A DNA stretch of 64,000 nucleotides from Microbacterium cremeum (GTDB lineage: Bacteria; Actinomycetota; Actinomycetes; Actinomycetales; Microbacteriaceae), in NCBI RefSeq assembly GCF_015277855.1, contig NZ_CP063812.1:3658001-3722000 (forward strand), given 5' to 3'. Shown here one piece after another: positions 44,296-52,561 of this stretch (the stretch's first letter is position 1; the number at the start of each line of letters is the position of its first letter). The position numbers and the translations under genes were made by a program. The notes beneath the pieces were generated by a model. It saw only the letters and a program-made list of their open reading frames with translations. It was not told where the DNA came from and did no database searches.

Positions 44296-45498
44296 GTGGT
44301 GCCCGCACTCCGCTCGAGTCGGACGCACTTCGGGACCGCAGCGGTCGCGGCATCCGTTCTCGTCCTCTCCGCGTGCGCGCAGAGCTCGCCCGATCCGGAC
44401 GTGGCCTTCGGCGACGCGCTGCCGGGAGCATCGCTGCGCGCGAGCGTCGGCGACGCGGTGACGGTGGTGGGCGTCTCGGACGGCGACCTGTGGCCGAGCT
44501 GCTGGTCGGACGACGACGCGCTCTATGCCGCGAACGGCGACGGCGCAGGGTTCGGCAACGAGTTCTTCGACATCGCTGTCAACCGCATCACCGGGTCGCC
44601 GACCGACGCGAACGGACTCGAGGGCGAGTTCCTCGCGGGCGGCGACGGCGTCGGCCAGGTGTGGTGGGGCGAGGGCTTCACCCGCAAGCCGACCGGAATG
44701 CTGTGCGTCGCCGGCACGATCTATCTCGCGGTGCAGGACCTCAAGCTCGACTTCAACGAGGCGCCGGCCGCGACGATCGCGCGCAGCGACGACCACGGCA
44801 AGACCTGGACATGGGAGGCGAGCGCCCCGATGTTCGACGACGGCGTCTTCACGACCGTGTGGTTCGCCGACTACGGCCGGGACGCCGAACATGCCCCCGA
44901 CCCGGCATACGCCTACGCGTACGGTCTCGACGGCAACTGGCGGGACTCGTTCGACGATTCGGTCGCCGATCCCACCGAGCTGTTCCTCGCCCGGGTTCCG
45001 GTGGAGTCGGTTCAGGATGCCTCGACCTGGCGGTTCTACGCGGGCGAGCCGGGTGACGCCGAGCCGACCTGGACCGACGACATCGCAGCCAAGCGCCCCG
45101 TGCTGATCGACGAGCGGGTCCAGCACCCGGGTGATGGCGACGCCGAGGACGGGCAGACCGTCGGTGCGCAGAACCTCACTGTCATCTCGCAGGGCGGAGT
45201 GACGTACCTGCCGAAGCTCGACCGGTACGTGTACGCGTCGTGGACCGAGCTGACGTTCGAGTTCTACGAGGCGCCCGCGCCGTGGGGACCGTGGACGCTG
45301 TTCCTGTCGGAGGACTTCGGCCCGTACCCGTGGACGGACGATCGCTACGGCGGCTACGGCACCACGATCCCGTCGAAGTTCGTCTCGGACGACAACCTCT
45401 CGATGTGGGTGCAGTCGAACGTGTGCCCCTGTGCACCCGCCGGCATGTCGTCGTACTGGTTCGGGTTGCGATCCCTGCACCTGTCGCAGGAGGGCTGA
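44296..45498 (+). CDS. DUF4185-like lipoprotein, subfamily B
   Basis: 400 residues from GTG 44296, one base after the GH172 stop. The signal peptide ends in the lipobox LSAC with Cys27, so it is anchored outside. The body looks like a five-bladed beta-propeller: GDLWPSCWSDDDALYAANGDG, FTRKPTGML, YLAVQDL, ARSDDHGKTWTW, PMFDDGVFTTVWF, DPTELFLARV. It is clearly homologous to the next protein. DUF4185 founded GH183 endo-D-arabinanases, but this subfamily is diverged from the three other copies and its activity is inferred. I place it as a surface enzyme acting on arabinan. Confidence 0.78.
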   Translation: MVPALRSSRTHFGTAAVAASVLVLSACAQSSPDPDVAFGDALPGASLRASVGDAVTVVGVSDGDLWPSCWSDDDALYAANGDGAGFGNEFFDIAVNRITGSPTDANGLEGEFLAGGDGVGQVWWGEGFTRKPTGMLCVAGTIYLAVQDLKLDFNEAPAATIARSDDHGKTWTWEASAPMFDDGVFTTVWFADYGRDAEHAPDPAYAYAYGLDGNWRDSFDDSVADPTELFLARVPVESVQDASTWRFYAGEPGDAEPTWTDDIAAKRPVLIDERVQHPGDGDAEDGQTVGAQNLTVISQGGVTYLPKLDRYVYASWTELTFEFYEAPAPWGPWTLFLSEDFGPYPWTDDRYGGYGTTIPSKFVSDDNLSMWVQSNVCPCAPAGMSSYWFGLRSLHLSQEG

Positions 45499-47129
45499 TG
45501 GAGGCATCCCGGTTTCCTCTCATCGACGGTGTTCCGGTGAACTCGGATGCCACGCCCCTGCGCCTGCGCGTCGCACATGTCGATCAGGCCGACACGGTGT
45601 GGGCCGACGGCGACGGTGACCTGTGGCCGTCGGCGTGGGCCGACGACGGTGCACTGTACACCGCGGCGGGTGACGGCACCGGGTTCGCGAGGCACGGGTG
45701 GCACGACATCCTCGTGGGGCGGATAGACGGTACGCCCGAGACGGGGCTGACCGGCACACCCCTCGCCGCCGGAGACGCGGTCGCACCGGTGTGGGGTGCG
45801 CCCCGGTTCAATCGCAAGCCGACGGGCATGGTGGCGGTGGACGGCGACGGCGACGGATGCGACGAGCTGTATCTCGCCGTGCAGGATCTGCGGTGCGGCG
45901 ACGAGCCGGGCGTGTTCGACGAGGCGCCGACGGCGACCGTCGTACGCTCGTCGGACTACGGTCGCACCTGGACGTGGCCCGGTGCACCCCTGTTCACCGA
46001 TCACGTGTTCACGACCGTGATGTTCCTCGATCTCGGTCAGTCGAACGGCGGCAGTCCGTGGGTCTACGCGTACGGCATCGACGGCAACTGGCGCACGTCG
46101 TTCACCCGCATCGTGCCCGATCCGACCGAGCTGTTCCTCGCGCGGGTGGCCGCGGCATCCGTCCAGCGACGCTCCGCGTGGGAGTTCTTCGCGGGGCGCG
46201 ACGACGACGGGATGCCTCGCTGGAGCCGTGACATCGGAGACAAGCGGCCCGTGCTCGTCGACGAGCGGGTGATGTACCCCGAACCCGCACCCGACGGCAG
46301 CCGCTCGGGCTTCACCACGATCGCCCAGGGAGGGATCGTGTGGAACCCGGGACTCGGACGCTACCTCTATTCGTCCTGGAGCGAGTACACCCACGAGTTC
46401 TTCGAGGCGCCCGCACCGTGGGGACCCTGGCGGCACCTGCATTCGGCCGACTACGGGATGTTCCCGTGGCAGGGCCCCCGTTCGCCGCTCGCGAAGCACG
46501 GCGGGTACGCGCCGACGATGCCGTCGAAGTTCCTCTCCCCCGACGGGCGCGACCTGTGGCTGCAGAGCAACTGGTTCTTCGGCGCCGCATCGCGCGGCGG
46601 CCGCGCGTACACCTTCGGCCTGCGTCGCGTGCGCTTCGATCCGGGGACGGATGCCGTCGCTCCCGACTCCGACGGCAACCTCGCGCTATCGCCCGACACG
46701 TGGCCGTTCGTCTCGCGCGTGGCCGACGGACAGACGTCGGTGCTCAACGACGGCCGCCGCGACCTCGCCGAGGACTCTTCGCGCGGTCCGGGCGCCGGCG
46801 ACGACATGTGGGGCTACCAGTGGCCGTCGCCGCGCCGCTTCGACCATGTCGTGTATGTGCCGGGCCCGCAGGATTCGCTGGGCGGGTGGTTCGCCGACGG
46901 GCCGCGGCTCGAGGTGCGCGTGGACGGAGAGTGGCGGGCGGTCGAGGCATCCGTCGCCCCGCCCTATCGCAACGACTTCACGGCGCTCGAAGAGGACGAA
47001 TACGCGCTCGACTTCGCCGAGGTGTGCGCCGACGGCGTCCGGATCATCGGCACGCCGGGCGGCCACCTGCGGTACACGTCGATCGCCGAGCTCGAGGTGT
47101 GGCTGATCTCTGGGGAGGAGCACGGATGA
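45498..47129 (+). CDS. DUF4185-like protein, subfamily B, with C-terminal discoidin-like domain
   Basis: 543 residues; ATG 45498 overlaps the preceding stop (TGATG). No signal peptide, so cytoplasmic. Residues ~1-400 parallel the upstream lipoprotein (GDLWPSAWADDGALYTAAGDG, RFNRKPTGMV, ARSSDYGRTWTW-like, DPTELFLARVAAASVQ, KRPVLVDERV). Residues ~410-540 form a separate beta-rich domain (DMWGYQWPSPRRFDHVVYVP ... YTSIAELEVWLI) like F5/8 type C/CBM32 sugar-binding modules. It is probably an intracellular enzyme that works with GH172 on imported oligosaccharides. Confidence 0.78.
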   Translation: MEASRFPLIDGVPVNSDATPLRLRVAHVDQADTVWADGDGDLWPSAWADDGALYTAAGDGTGFARHGWHDILVGRIDGTPETGLTGTPLAAGDAVAPVWGAPRFNRKPTGMVAVDGDGDGCDELYLAVQDLRCGDEPGVFDEAPTATVVRSSDYGRTWTWPGAPLFTDHVFTTVMFLDLGQSNGGSPWVYAYGIDGNWRTSFTRIVPDPTELFLARVAAASVQRRSAWEFFAGRDDDGMPRWSRDIGDKRPVLVDERVMYPEPAPDGSRSGFTTIAQGGIVWNPGLGRYLYSSWSEYTHEFFEAPAPWGPWRHLHSADYGMFPWQGPRSPLAKHGGYAPTMPSKFLSPDGRDLWLQSNWFFGAASRGGRAYTFGLRRVRFDPGTDAVAPDSDGNLALSPDTWPFVSRVADGQTSVLNDGRRDLAEDSSRGPGAGDDMWGYQWPSPRRFDHVVYVPGPQDSLGGWFADGPRLEVRVDGEWRAVEASVAPPYRNDFTALEEDEYALDFAEVCADGVRIIGTPGGHLRYTSIAELEVWLISGEEHG

Positions 47130-47296
47130 ATGTGCGTGTGGAGTCGGCCGTGGACGCGCTTCCCGTGCGCTGCAGTCGCTTGCGCACGCTGCAGCATCTG
47201 CAGCCGCGGCAGTGCGCGGTGACCATGCGCGGCACGTTCCGACGCTCGCTACGTCTTGCGACGGCGCGAACGTCAGAAGCTGCCGCGCCCGCACCG

Positions 47297-47330
47297 CGCC
47301 CGCACCGCGCCCGCCAGTGCGGTGCGGGCG
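47297..47330. terminator. Terminator between convergent DUF4185 operons
   Basis: Perfect 12-bp arms CGCCCGCACCGC (47297-47308) and GCGGTGCGGGCG (47319-47330) with a 10-nt loop, 6 nt before the stop codon of the minus-strand gene. The rest of 47130-47335 holds no supported gene. Confidence 0.75.
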
Positions 47331-47335
47331 GCTCG

Positions 47336-48415
47336 TCAGACGAGGCCCTGGATACGGAACTGCTCCGAGTGGTACACGCTGTTGTCGGCCGTCTTCCACT
47401 GGCTCACGCTCAGGTGAAGATCCGAGAGGGTCGATCCCGGGATGATGTAGCCGCCGTACAGCTGGGCCACGTGCGACGCATCCTCCATCCCCCACTCAGT
47501 GCCGCTCAGCAGGGTCGTCTTGGTCGCGGTGTAGAGGTTGTCGGTCGGCGTGTTCAGCACCATCGCGTCGATCCGGTACGCCGCCGCGTTGAACCACACG
47601 AGGATCCATTTGCCTCCGAGCGGACGCAGGCACATCTCGCCGAACGAGCCCGGCAGCACCTCGGTGACCGGCTTGCCCCAACCCCACGAGCCGTCCCAGC
47701 CCCACGCCTGGTACGCCGAGAGCGAGGTCATGTTGTTGGAGGGCACGCGGTAGAGCACGATGCCCTTGTCGCGCTGGAAGCCGGTGCCGTAGATGTACAC
47801 GTAGCCGTCGTTCCCTTCACCCCACGTGATGCACTGAAACCTGCCGCCGGCCATGTCGGCGGGGAACTGCAGCCCGGTGTGCTGCCACGTCGCGCCGTTG
47901 TCGTCGGACTTCCACAGCTCCGTCCAGCGCACCGCGCCGAAGTGCGGGCCGTTGACGATCGCGTGCAGGTACATACGGGAGCCGATGGTGATGACGTCCG
48001 ACGGGATGACCGTCGTGAAGTACCAGTCGTGCGGGTAGTACCACAGCTGCGGTGCGGTGCCCTGCGTGTTGCCGCCCGCACCGGCGCACCCGTTGAAGGT
48101 GATGCCCGCGGGCAGGTTCGTCGTCGATGAGTAGAGGGCGACCGGCGAGCGCCAGTTCGTTCCGCCGACGGTGTCGGCCCACGTGTCACCGAACATGAAG
48201 AGCATCCGGCCGTCCGGCGTGCGCACGGGGATGCCGAGGTCGGTCGCGCCGATCCCGTACTGGACAGGGCTCTGGGTGCCGGCGAGGACCTTGATCCTCG
48301 ATACCGACAGCTGGGCGGCGGCCGCCGGGACGGCCGTCGACGCCACGAGGGCGGCGCCGAGTGCGACGCCTCCCTGCAGCAGGGTCCTGCGACTCACACG
48401 GGGCGTGGTCTCCAT
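47336..48415 (-). CDS. DUF4185 protein (GH183-type endo-D-arabinanase candidate), Tat-exported
   Basis: 359 residues from ATG 48415. The twin-arginine signal SRRTLLQGGVALGAALVAS lies near residue 8, with cleavage expected after ~AAAA (residue 35). The mature protein is a single beta-propeller with ATDLGIPVRTPDGRMLFMFGDTW (57-79), the conserved family start, and later SDDNGATWQH and YGGYIIPGSTLSDLHLSVSQW. DUF4185 proteins of this subgroup include endo-D-arabinanases (GH183) of mycobacteria and arabinogalactan degraders. Last gene of the ABC transporter operon; secreted folded through Tat, unlike its Sec-exported neighbour. Confidence 0.85.
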   Translation of the reverse strand: METTPRVSRRTLLQGGVALGAALVASTAVPAAAAQLSVSRIKVLAGTQSPVQYGIGATDLGIPVRTPDGRMLFMFGDTWADTVGGTNWRSPVALYSSTTNLPAGITFNGCAGAGGNTQGTAPQLWYYPHDWYFTTVIPSDVITIGSRMYLHAIVNGPHFGAVRWTELWKSDDNGATWQHTGLQFPADMAGGRFQCITWGEGNDGYVYIYGTGFQRDKGIVLYRVPSNNMTSLSAYQAWGWDGSWGWGKPVTEVLPGSFGEMCLRPLGGKWILVWFNAAAYRIDAMVLNTPTDNLYTATKTTLLSGTEWGMEDASHVAQLYGGYIIPGSTLSDLHLSVSQWKTADNSVYHSEQFRIQGLV

Positions 48416-48490
48416 CGACTTCTTCCTCTCGTATCGCTCGGAGCGCGACGAGCAGGATGCCCGCCGAGCCGGGGTGAGGGGGTGAGACTC

Positions 48491-48521
48491 CGCCGGCCGG
48501 CTCCGGGCGAGCCGGCCGGCG
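48491..48521. terminator. Hairpin between two DUF4185 genes
   Basis: Perfect 12-bp arms 48491-48502 and 48510-48521, 7-nt loop, within the 119-nt gap. It may attenuate the distal gene or stabilise the upstream message. Confidence 0.55.
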
Positions 48522-48534
48522 GGGTCGCGTCCCC

Positions 48535-50577
48535 TCAGGGTTTGTCGGGCTTGCCGGGCTTCTCGGGCTTCCCGGGCTTGTCGGGGAACTCGGGGCGCGG
48601 GGGCCGCGGGTCGTAGTGCACCGCCGTCAAGGTGTGCGCGCAGCCCTCGCACGAGGTGAGGATCGCACGTTCGGCCGAGGCATCCGTCGTCACGACCAGC
48701 TGCGAGTCCGCACGGTATGCGTCGCGCCGCACCGTCGCGGCGAACGTGATCGTGAGCGTCTCGCCCGCCGGGATCGCGTCAGCCCACCGCAGCGTCGAGC
48801 CGTCGAGGACGGCGGCGCCGATCGACGCGCTGACCGATGCGGGATTCAGCGTCGCGTCGTCGACGAGCCCTGCGAGATCGACCGCGAGCTCCACGGCCTC
48901 GGGGCCGGCGCTGTCGGTCGCGGCGGTCACCGTGTAGGTCACCACGTCGTCGCGCACGACGTCGGTGCCCAGCGCCGGATCGGACGTGACCGACACCGTG
49001 AGGCCCGGCAGCTGCTCCTTCGCCTTGACGAGCGACAGGTCGTCGATCTGCACCCAGCGGTCGCCGTTGAGATGGCTGCCGACGAAGGCCTGCACCGCGG
49101 TGCGGTTGCCGCTGTGGAAGGTCACCGAGTAGCGGGTGTAGGCACCGACCGCCTCGAAGGATGCCTCGGCGATGGTCGCCGCGCCGGCACCCAGTTCGCG
49201 CACGCCGATCGAGCCGGCCGCCGGGGTCCCGCCGGTGACGACGAAACCGGTGAGGGTGTAAGTGGTGTTCGGCTCGACCGCGACGTCCTGGTGGATGTCG
49301 ATCCAGCCGGCGTTGGAGCGCATCCAGCCCTGCTTCGACCCACCGTGGGCCCACGCGTGATTGGTGTCGATCCCGCAGTTGCCGGTGCAGGCCCACGGTG
49401 CCGGCATCGTGCCGTCTGCCGCACGCTCGAAGCCGCCGTTCTGGATGAGGTTCGGGTTCACCACTGCGCCGTTCTCATCGATCTCGGCGCGCATCAAGTA
49501 GACGTTGTACGGATCCCACTGCGACAGCGCGAAGTAGAGGTCGCCGCCGTCCGACCACGGGTGGATGTATCCGCCGTACAGCCCGGGGTAGTCCGCGAAG
49601 CTCGCGAGCCGCTGCCGTTCGCTCCACGGTCCCTCCGGCGACGGCGCGGTCCGCAGCACGATGTCGAGGTTCTCGTCGAGGTAGGTCATGAGCCACCCGC
49701 CGGTGTGCTCGCTGTACTGCACCGACAGCTCGGCGACATTCGGCGGCACGATCGGTGCGGCCGCGGTGTCGTCGCCGATGACCCACGACGAGCCGTTCCA
49801 GTACGAGTACGCCGACTTGTCGAGCAGCTGCGCCTCGGGCACGCGGGCGACGTGCGCCGCTCCGAGCCGGCCGTTGGGGGTGCCGAACATGTACACGTAG
49901 CCGTCGTGGCGCTCGAAGGCGACCATCTGGAACGGATGCTGTCCGTCGGCGGTGTTCGTCCACTGCGGGCCGTCCGTCGAGTTCCAGGTCTCGCCGTTGT
50001 CGTCGGAGTACGCGATGCGGCTGAAGTTGGTGTCCCATTCCCCGGGCGGACCCCACTGGCGCACCGACATGAACGCGAGATACTGCCGTTCTCCCACTGC
50101 GATGCCCGCGGTCGGGATCGTGGTGATCTCCTCGCCGTTGATCTTGAGCGACGGGATGATCTCACCGGCGTGGCCGGGCACGTCCTCCACCGCGGAGTCG
50201 AACGTCATGCCGTCCGACAGGTCGGTGTCTGTGCTGCGCAGCAGCACGTTGGAACGCCAGTCGCCGCCTCCGCCACCCGGCCCGCCCCAGTCGCCGAAGG
50301 TGTCGCCGAGCGCGGTCAGGATCTCGCCGTGGCCGTTGTCCCACATGATGCCGAGATCGGTGCCCGTGACCCGCCAGCGGGTGTCGGTCGCACTGACGGA
50401 CTTGGGTCCGGTCATCTTGCTGACGAGCACCGCCGGCGAATGGTCGGCGGGCAGCGGCAGCGCGGCCTTCACCACGGGTGCCGGGGCCGCGGCGGCAGCA
50501 CCCAGCGGTGCGACCGCGCCGATGGCCAGCGCGCCGATCGCCGCGAGCGCGGCGGTGTTCCTTCGTAGTCGTCGCAT
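48535..50577 (-). CDS. Modular secreted DUF4185 protein with CBM-like and DUF11-like domains
   Basis: 680 residues. Sec signal peptide (cleavage near residue 31). DUF4185/GH183 propeller ~45-370 with GTDLGIMWDNGHGEILTALGD and DTFGDWGG. A CBM4/9-like carbohydrate-binding domain ~376-515 starts NLIQNGGFERAADG and ends WVQIDDLSLV. A DUF11-like beta domain ~525-645 follows. The tail after residue 657 is Lys-Pro-Gly-Glu repeats (KPGKPEKPGKPDKP), probably wall-spanning. There is no LPXTG signal, so it is secreted or loosely wall-bound. Likely an endo-D-arabinanase with its own substrate-binding module. It lies 78 nt after the permease gene in the same orientation. Confidence 0.87.
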   Translation of the reverse strand: MRRLRRNTAALAAIGALAIGAVAPLGAAAAAPAPVVKAALPLPADHSPAVLVSKMTGPKSVSATDTRWRVTGTDLGIMWDNGHGEILTALGDTFGDWGGPGGGGGDWRSNVLLRSTDTDLSDGMTFDSAVEDVPGHAGEIIPSLKINGEEITTIPTAGIAVGERQYLAFMSVRQWGPPGEWDTNFSRIAYSDDNGETWNSTDGPQWTNTADGQHPFQMVAFERHDGYVYMFGTPNGRLGAAHVARVPEAQLLDKSAYSYWNGSSWVIGDDTAAAPIVPPNVAELSVQYSEHTGGWLMTYLDENLDIVLRTAPSPEGPWSERQRLASFADYPGLYGGYIHPWSDGGDLYFALSQWDPYNVYLMRAEIDENGAVVNPNLIQNGGFERAADGTMPAPWACTGNCGIDTNHAWAHGGSKQGWMRSNAGWIDIHQDVAVEPNTTYTLTGFVVTGGTPAAGSIGVRELGAGAATIAEASFEAVGAYTRYSVTFHSGNRTAVQAFVGSHLNGDRWVQIDDLSLVKAKEQLPGLTVSVTSDPALGTDVVRDDVVTYTVTAATDSAGPEAVELAVDLAGLVDDATLNPASVSASIGAAVLDGSTLRWADAIPAGETLTITFAATVRRDAYRADSQLVVTTDASAERAILTSCEGCAHTLTAVHYDPRPPRPEFPDKPGKPEKPGKPDKP

Positions 50578-50655
50578 GTTCGCGCCTTCCTGTCATCCGC
50601 CACGTCGGTGTGGCGGAGGTCTTCGCCGGTGCGCCGCATTCGCGGGGGCGAGCCG

Positions 50656-51477
50656 CTACTTCATGCCCGCCAGTCGCACACCGTTCACGATGTACCGCTG
50701 GAAGATGAGCACCAGCACGATCGTGGGCAGGGCAGCGAGGGTCGACCCGGCCATGAGCAGACCCCACTCGTTCCCCCGCTCGGAGCGGAAGCCGGCGAGG
50801 TACTGCATGATCTGCTGGAGCCCCGGATCCTGGATCGTCAGGATCGGCCACACGTACGCGTTCCAGTACGCGAGGTAGGAGCCCACCCCGACCACCACGA
50901 ACACGCCCTGCGACTGCGGGAGGAAGATCGACCAGAAGATCCGCCACCGGCTCGCGCCGTCGATGAGCGCCGCCTCTTCGAGCGCGATCGGCGTGTTCAG
51001 GTAGAACTGGCGGATGAAGAACATCTGCGCCGCGGCCGCGACGCCCGGGATGATCAGGACCGCGAGGGTGTTCAGCATCCCCAGATTCGAGACCACGACG
51101 AACGACGTCAGCAGGATGGCCATTCCGGGGATGAACATCGGGGTGATGCAGTAGATCCACCAGAACCGCTTGAGCTTGAAGTCCAGGCGTGCGAACGCGT
51201 AAGCGGCGAACGAGTTGACGGTGAGGCTCAGCAGCGTGAAGATGACCGCGCCGATGAAGGTGAGCACCATGGCCTGCACGAAGGCCGGGTCGCTGAGGAT
51301 GTCGAGGTAGTTCTGCCAGATCCACATGTCCGGGAAGAACTGGAACGGGGTCCGCACGACCTCGCTCTTGCCCTTGAATCCCGAGATCACCATCCAGGCA
51401 AGCGGCAGCATGGTGCTGACCACGATGAGGGTGGCGAGGACGACGGTGGCGACACGGCGCCGGATGGAAGTCTTCAT
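50656..51477 (-). CDS. Carbohydrate ABC transporter permease (MalG-like)
   Basis: 273 residues with six membrane helices. EEAALIDGASRWRIFWSIFLPQ is the EAA loop that docks the ATPase. A short N-terminus before the first helix is typical of MalG-type CUT1 permeases. It starts 15 nt after the stop of the partner permease. With the substrate-binding lipoprotein it imports sugars, here probably D-arabinan oligosaccharides. Confidence 0.92.
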   Translation of the reverse strand: MKTSIRRRVATVVLATLIVVSTMLPLAWMVISGFKGKSEVVRTPFQFFPDMWIWQNYLDILSDPAFVQAMVLTFIGAVIFTLLSLTVNSFAAYAFARLDFKLKRFWWIYCITPMFIPGMAILLTSFVVVSNLGMLNTLAVLIIPGVAAAAQMFFIRQFYLNTPIALEEAALIDGASRWRIFWSIFLPQSQGVFVVVGVGSYLAYWNAYVWPILTIQDPGLQQIMQYLAGFRSERGNEWGLLMAGSTLAALPTIVLVLIFQRYIVNGVRLAGMK

Positions 51478-51491
51478 GGGTGTCGGGGTCC

Positions 51492-52487
51492 CTACGCGTC
51501 GATCGCCTTGTCGGAGCGGATCAGCCGGAAGATGATCACGCTGATCGTGCCCAGCACGAAGAACAGGATGAGTGCGGCAGTGAGCGAGAAGCTGGTCGCG
51601 TAGGGCGTGGGGTCCTTGAACGTGTTGAAGATGAAGAGATTCGGGGTCATCGTGGCGTTGGTCGGCCCGCCGCCGGTCATGATGAGGGGGAGCTCGAACT
51701 GCTGCATCCCGGCGATCGTGGCCGTCACGAGCAGGTACAGCAGCACGTTCCTCATGAGCGGGATGGTGATGAACCAGGTGCGCTGGAGGTAGTTGGCGCC
51801 CTCGAGCTGGGCGGCCTCGTAGTAGCTCTGCGGGATGTCGTACATGCCCGCGAGCATGATGAGCGTCGTGATCCCGAAGGCGAGCCAGATGCCCGGCACC
51901 GAGATCGCCGGCAGCGCGAGGTCGGGATCCGACAGGAAGGCGTACGGCCCGAGGCCGACGAAGCTCAGGAGCCAGTTGATGATGCCTCCGTCGGCGCGGT
52001 ACATGAAGACGAAGATGATCGAGGCGACCACGGCCGAGACCACCGTCGGAACGTAGACCGTCGTCTTGAGCAGCCCGGCGAGCTTGATGCCGCACGTGCG
52101 GATGAAGCTCGCCATGAGGAACGCGATGATCATGATCGCCGGCACCGTGTACACGACGTACATGGCGCCGATGCCGATCGACCGCCAGAACTGCGGGTCC
52201 TCCAGCACGTACTGGTAGAACTGCAGGCCGACGAACACCGGATCCTCGTAGAAGCTGATCTCGAACGTCGACAGGTAGAAGGAGTACGCCAGCGGCCACC
52301 ACACGAAGATGCCCAGCAGGATCACCATCGGCGCGATCATCAGATACGCCGTCCTGTTGGCCATCAGGTGCTTGCTGATCCGCTCTTGCGTCTTGCGGCG
52401 GCGGCGGCCCTTGACGGGCGGCTCGGGCTGCAGCGCGACGCTCGCAGCGGTGCCCATGTGCGTCGTCGTCTGCGGCGACATCGTCAT
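51492..52487 (-). CDS. Carbohydrate ABC transporter permease (MalF-like)
   Basis: 331 residues. A ~45-residue cytoplasmic N-terminus rich in Arg/Lys precedes six membrane helices (AYLMIAPMVILLGIFVWWPL first). EAAQLEGANYLQRTWFITIP is the EAA loop. CUT1 family, partner of the downstream permease. No ATPase gene lies in the locus, so it must share a MsmK-type ATPase encoded elsewhere. Confidence 0.92.
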   Translation of the reverse strand: MTMSPQTTTHMGTAASVALQPEPPVKGRRRRKTQERISKHLMANRTAYLMIAPMVILLGIFVWWPLAYSFYLSTFEISFYEDPVFVGLQFYQYVLEDPQFWRSIGIGAMYVVYTVPAIMIIAFLMASFIRTCGIKLAGLLKTTVYVPTVVSAVVASIIFVFMYRADGGIINWLLSFVGLGPYAFLSDPDLALPAISVPGIWLAFGITTLIMLAGMYDIPQSYYEAAQLEGANYLQRTWFITIPLMRNVLLYLLVTATIAGMQQFELPLIMTGGGPTNATMTPNLFIFNTFKDPTPYATSFSLTAALILFFVLGTISVIIFRLIRSDKAIDA

Positions 52488-52521
52488 GGCGGTCTCCTTC
52501 GACTCGTGTCGGGTTCAGGCG

Positions 52522-52553
52522 GGTGGGGCGGATGCCGCGGCATCCGCCCCACC
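52522..52553. terminator. Perfect 32-bp palindrome between binding-protein and permease genes
   Basis: GGTGGGGCGGATGCCG joined directly to its complement, 16-bp arms without a loop in the DNA, 8 nt after the binding-protein stop. Such intra-operon hairpins commonly lower read-through into permease genes and protect the 3' end of the abundant binding-protein message. Confidence 0.7.
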
Positions 52554-52561
52554 GTCCGGTG

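Noticed and set aside
47126..47335. Possible small gene starting ATGA at the end of the 543-residue protein gene
   Set aside because: Third-position G/C falls compared with neighbours, the peptide is Arg/Cys-rich without pattern, and the frame runs into the terminator and antisense to the next gene.
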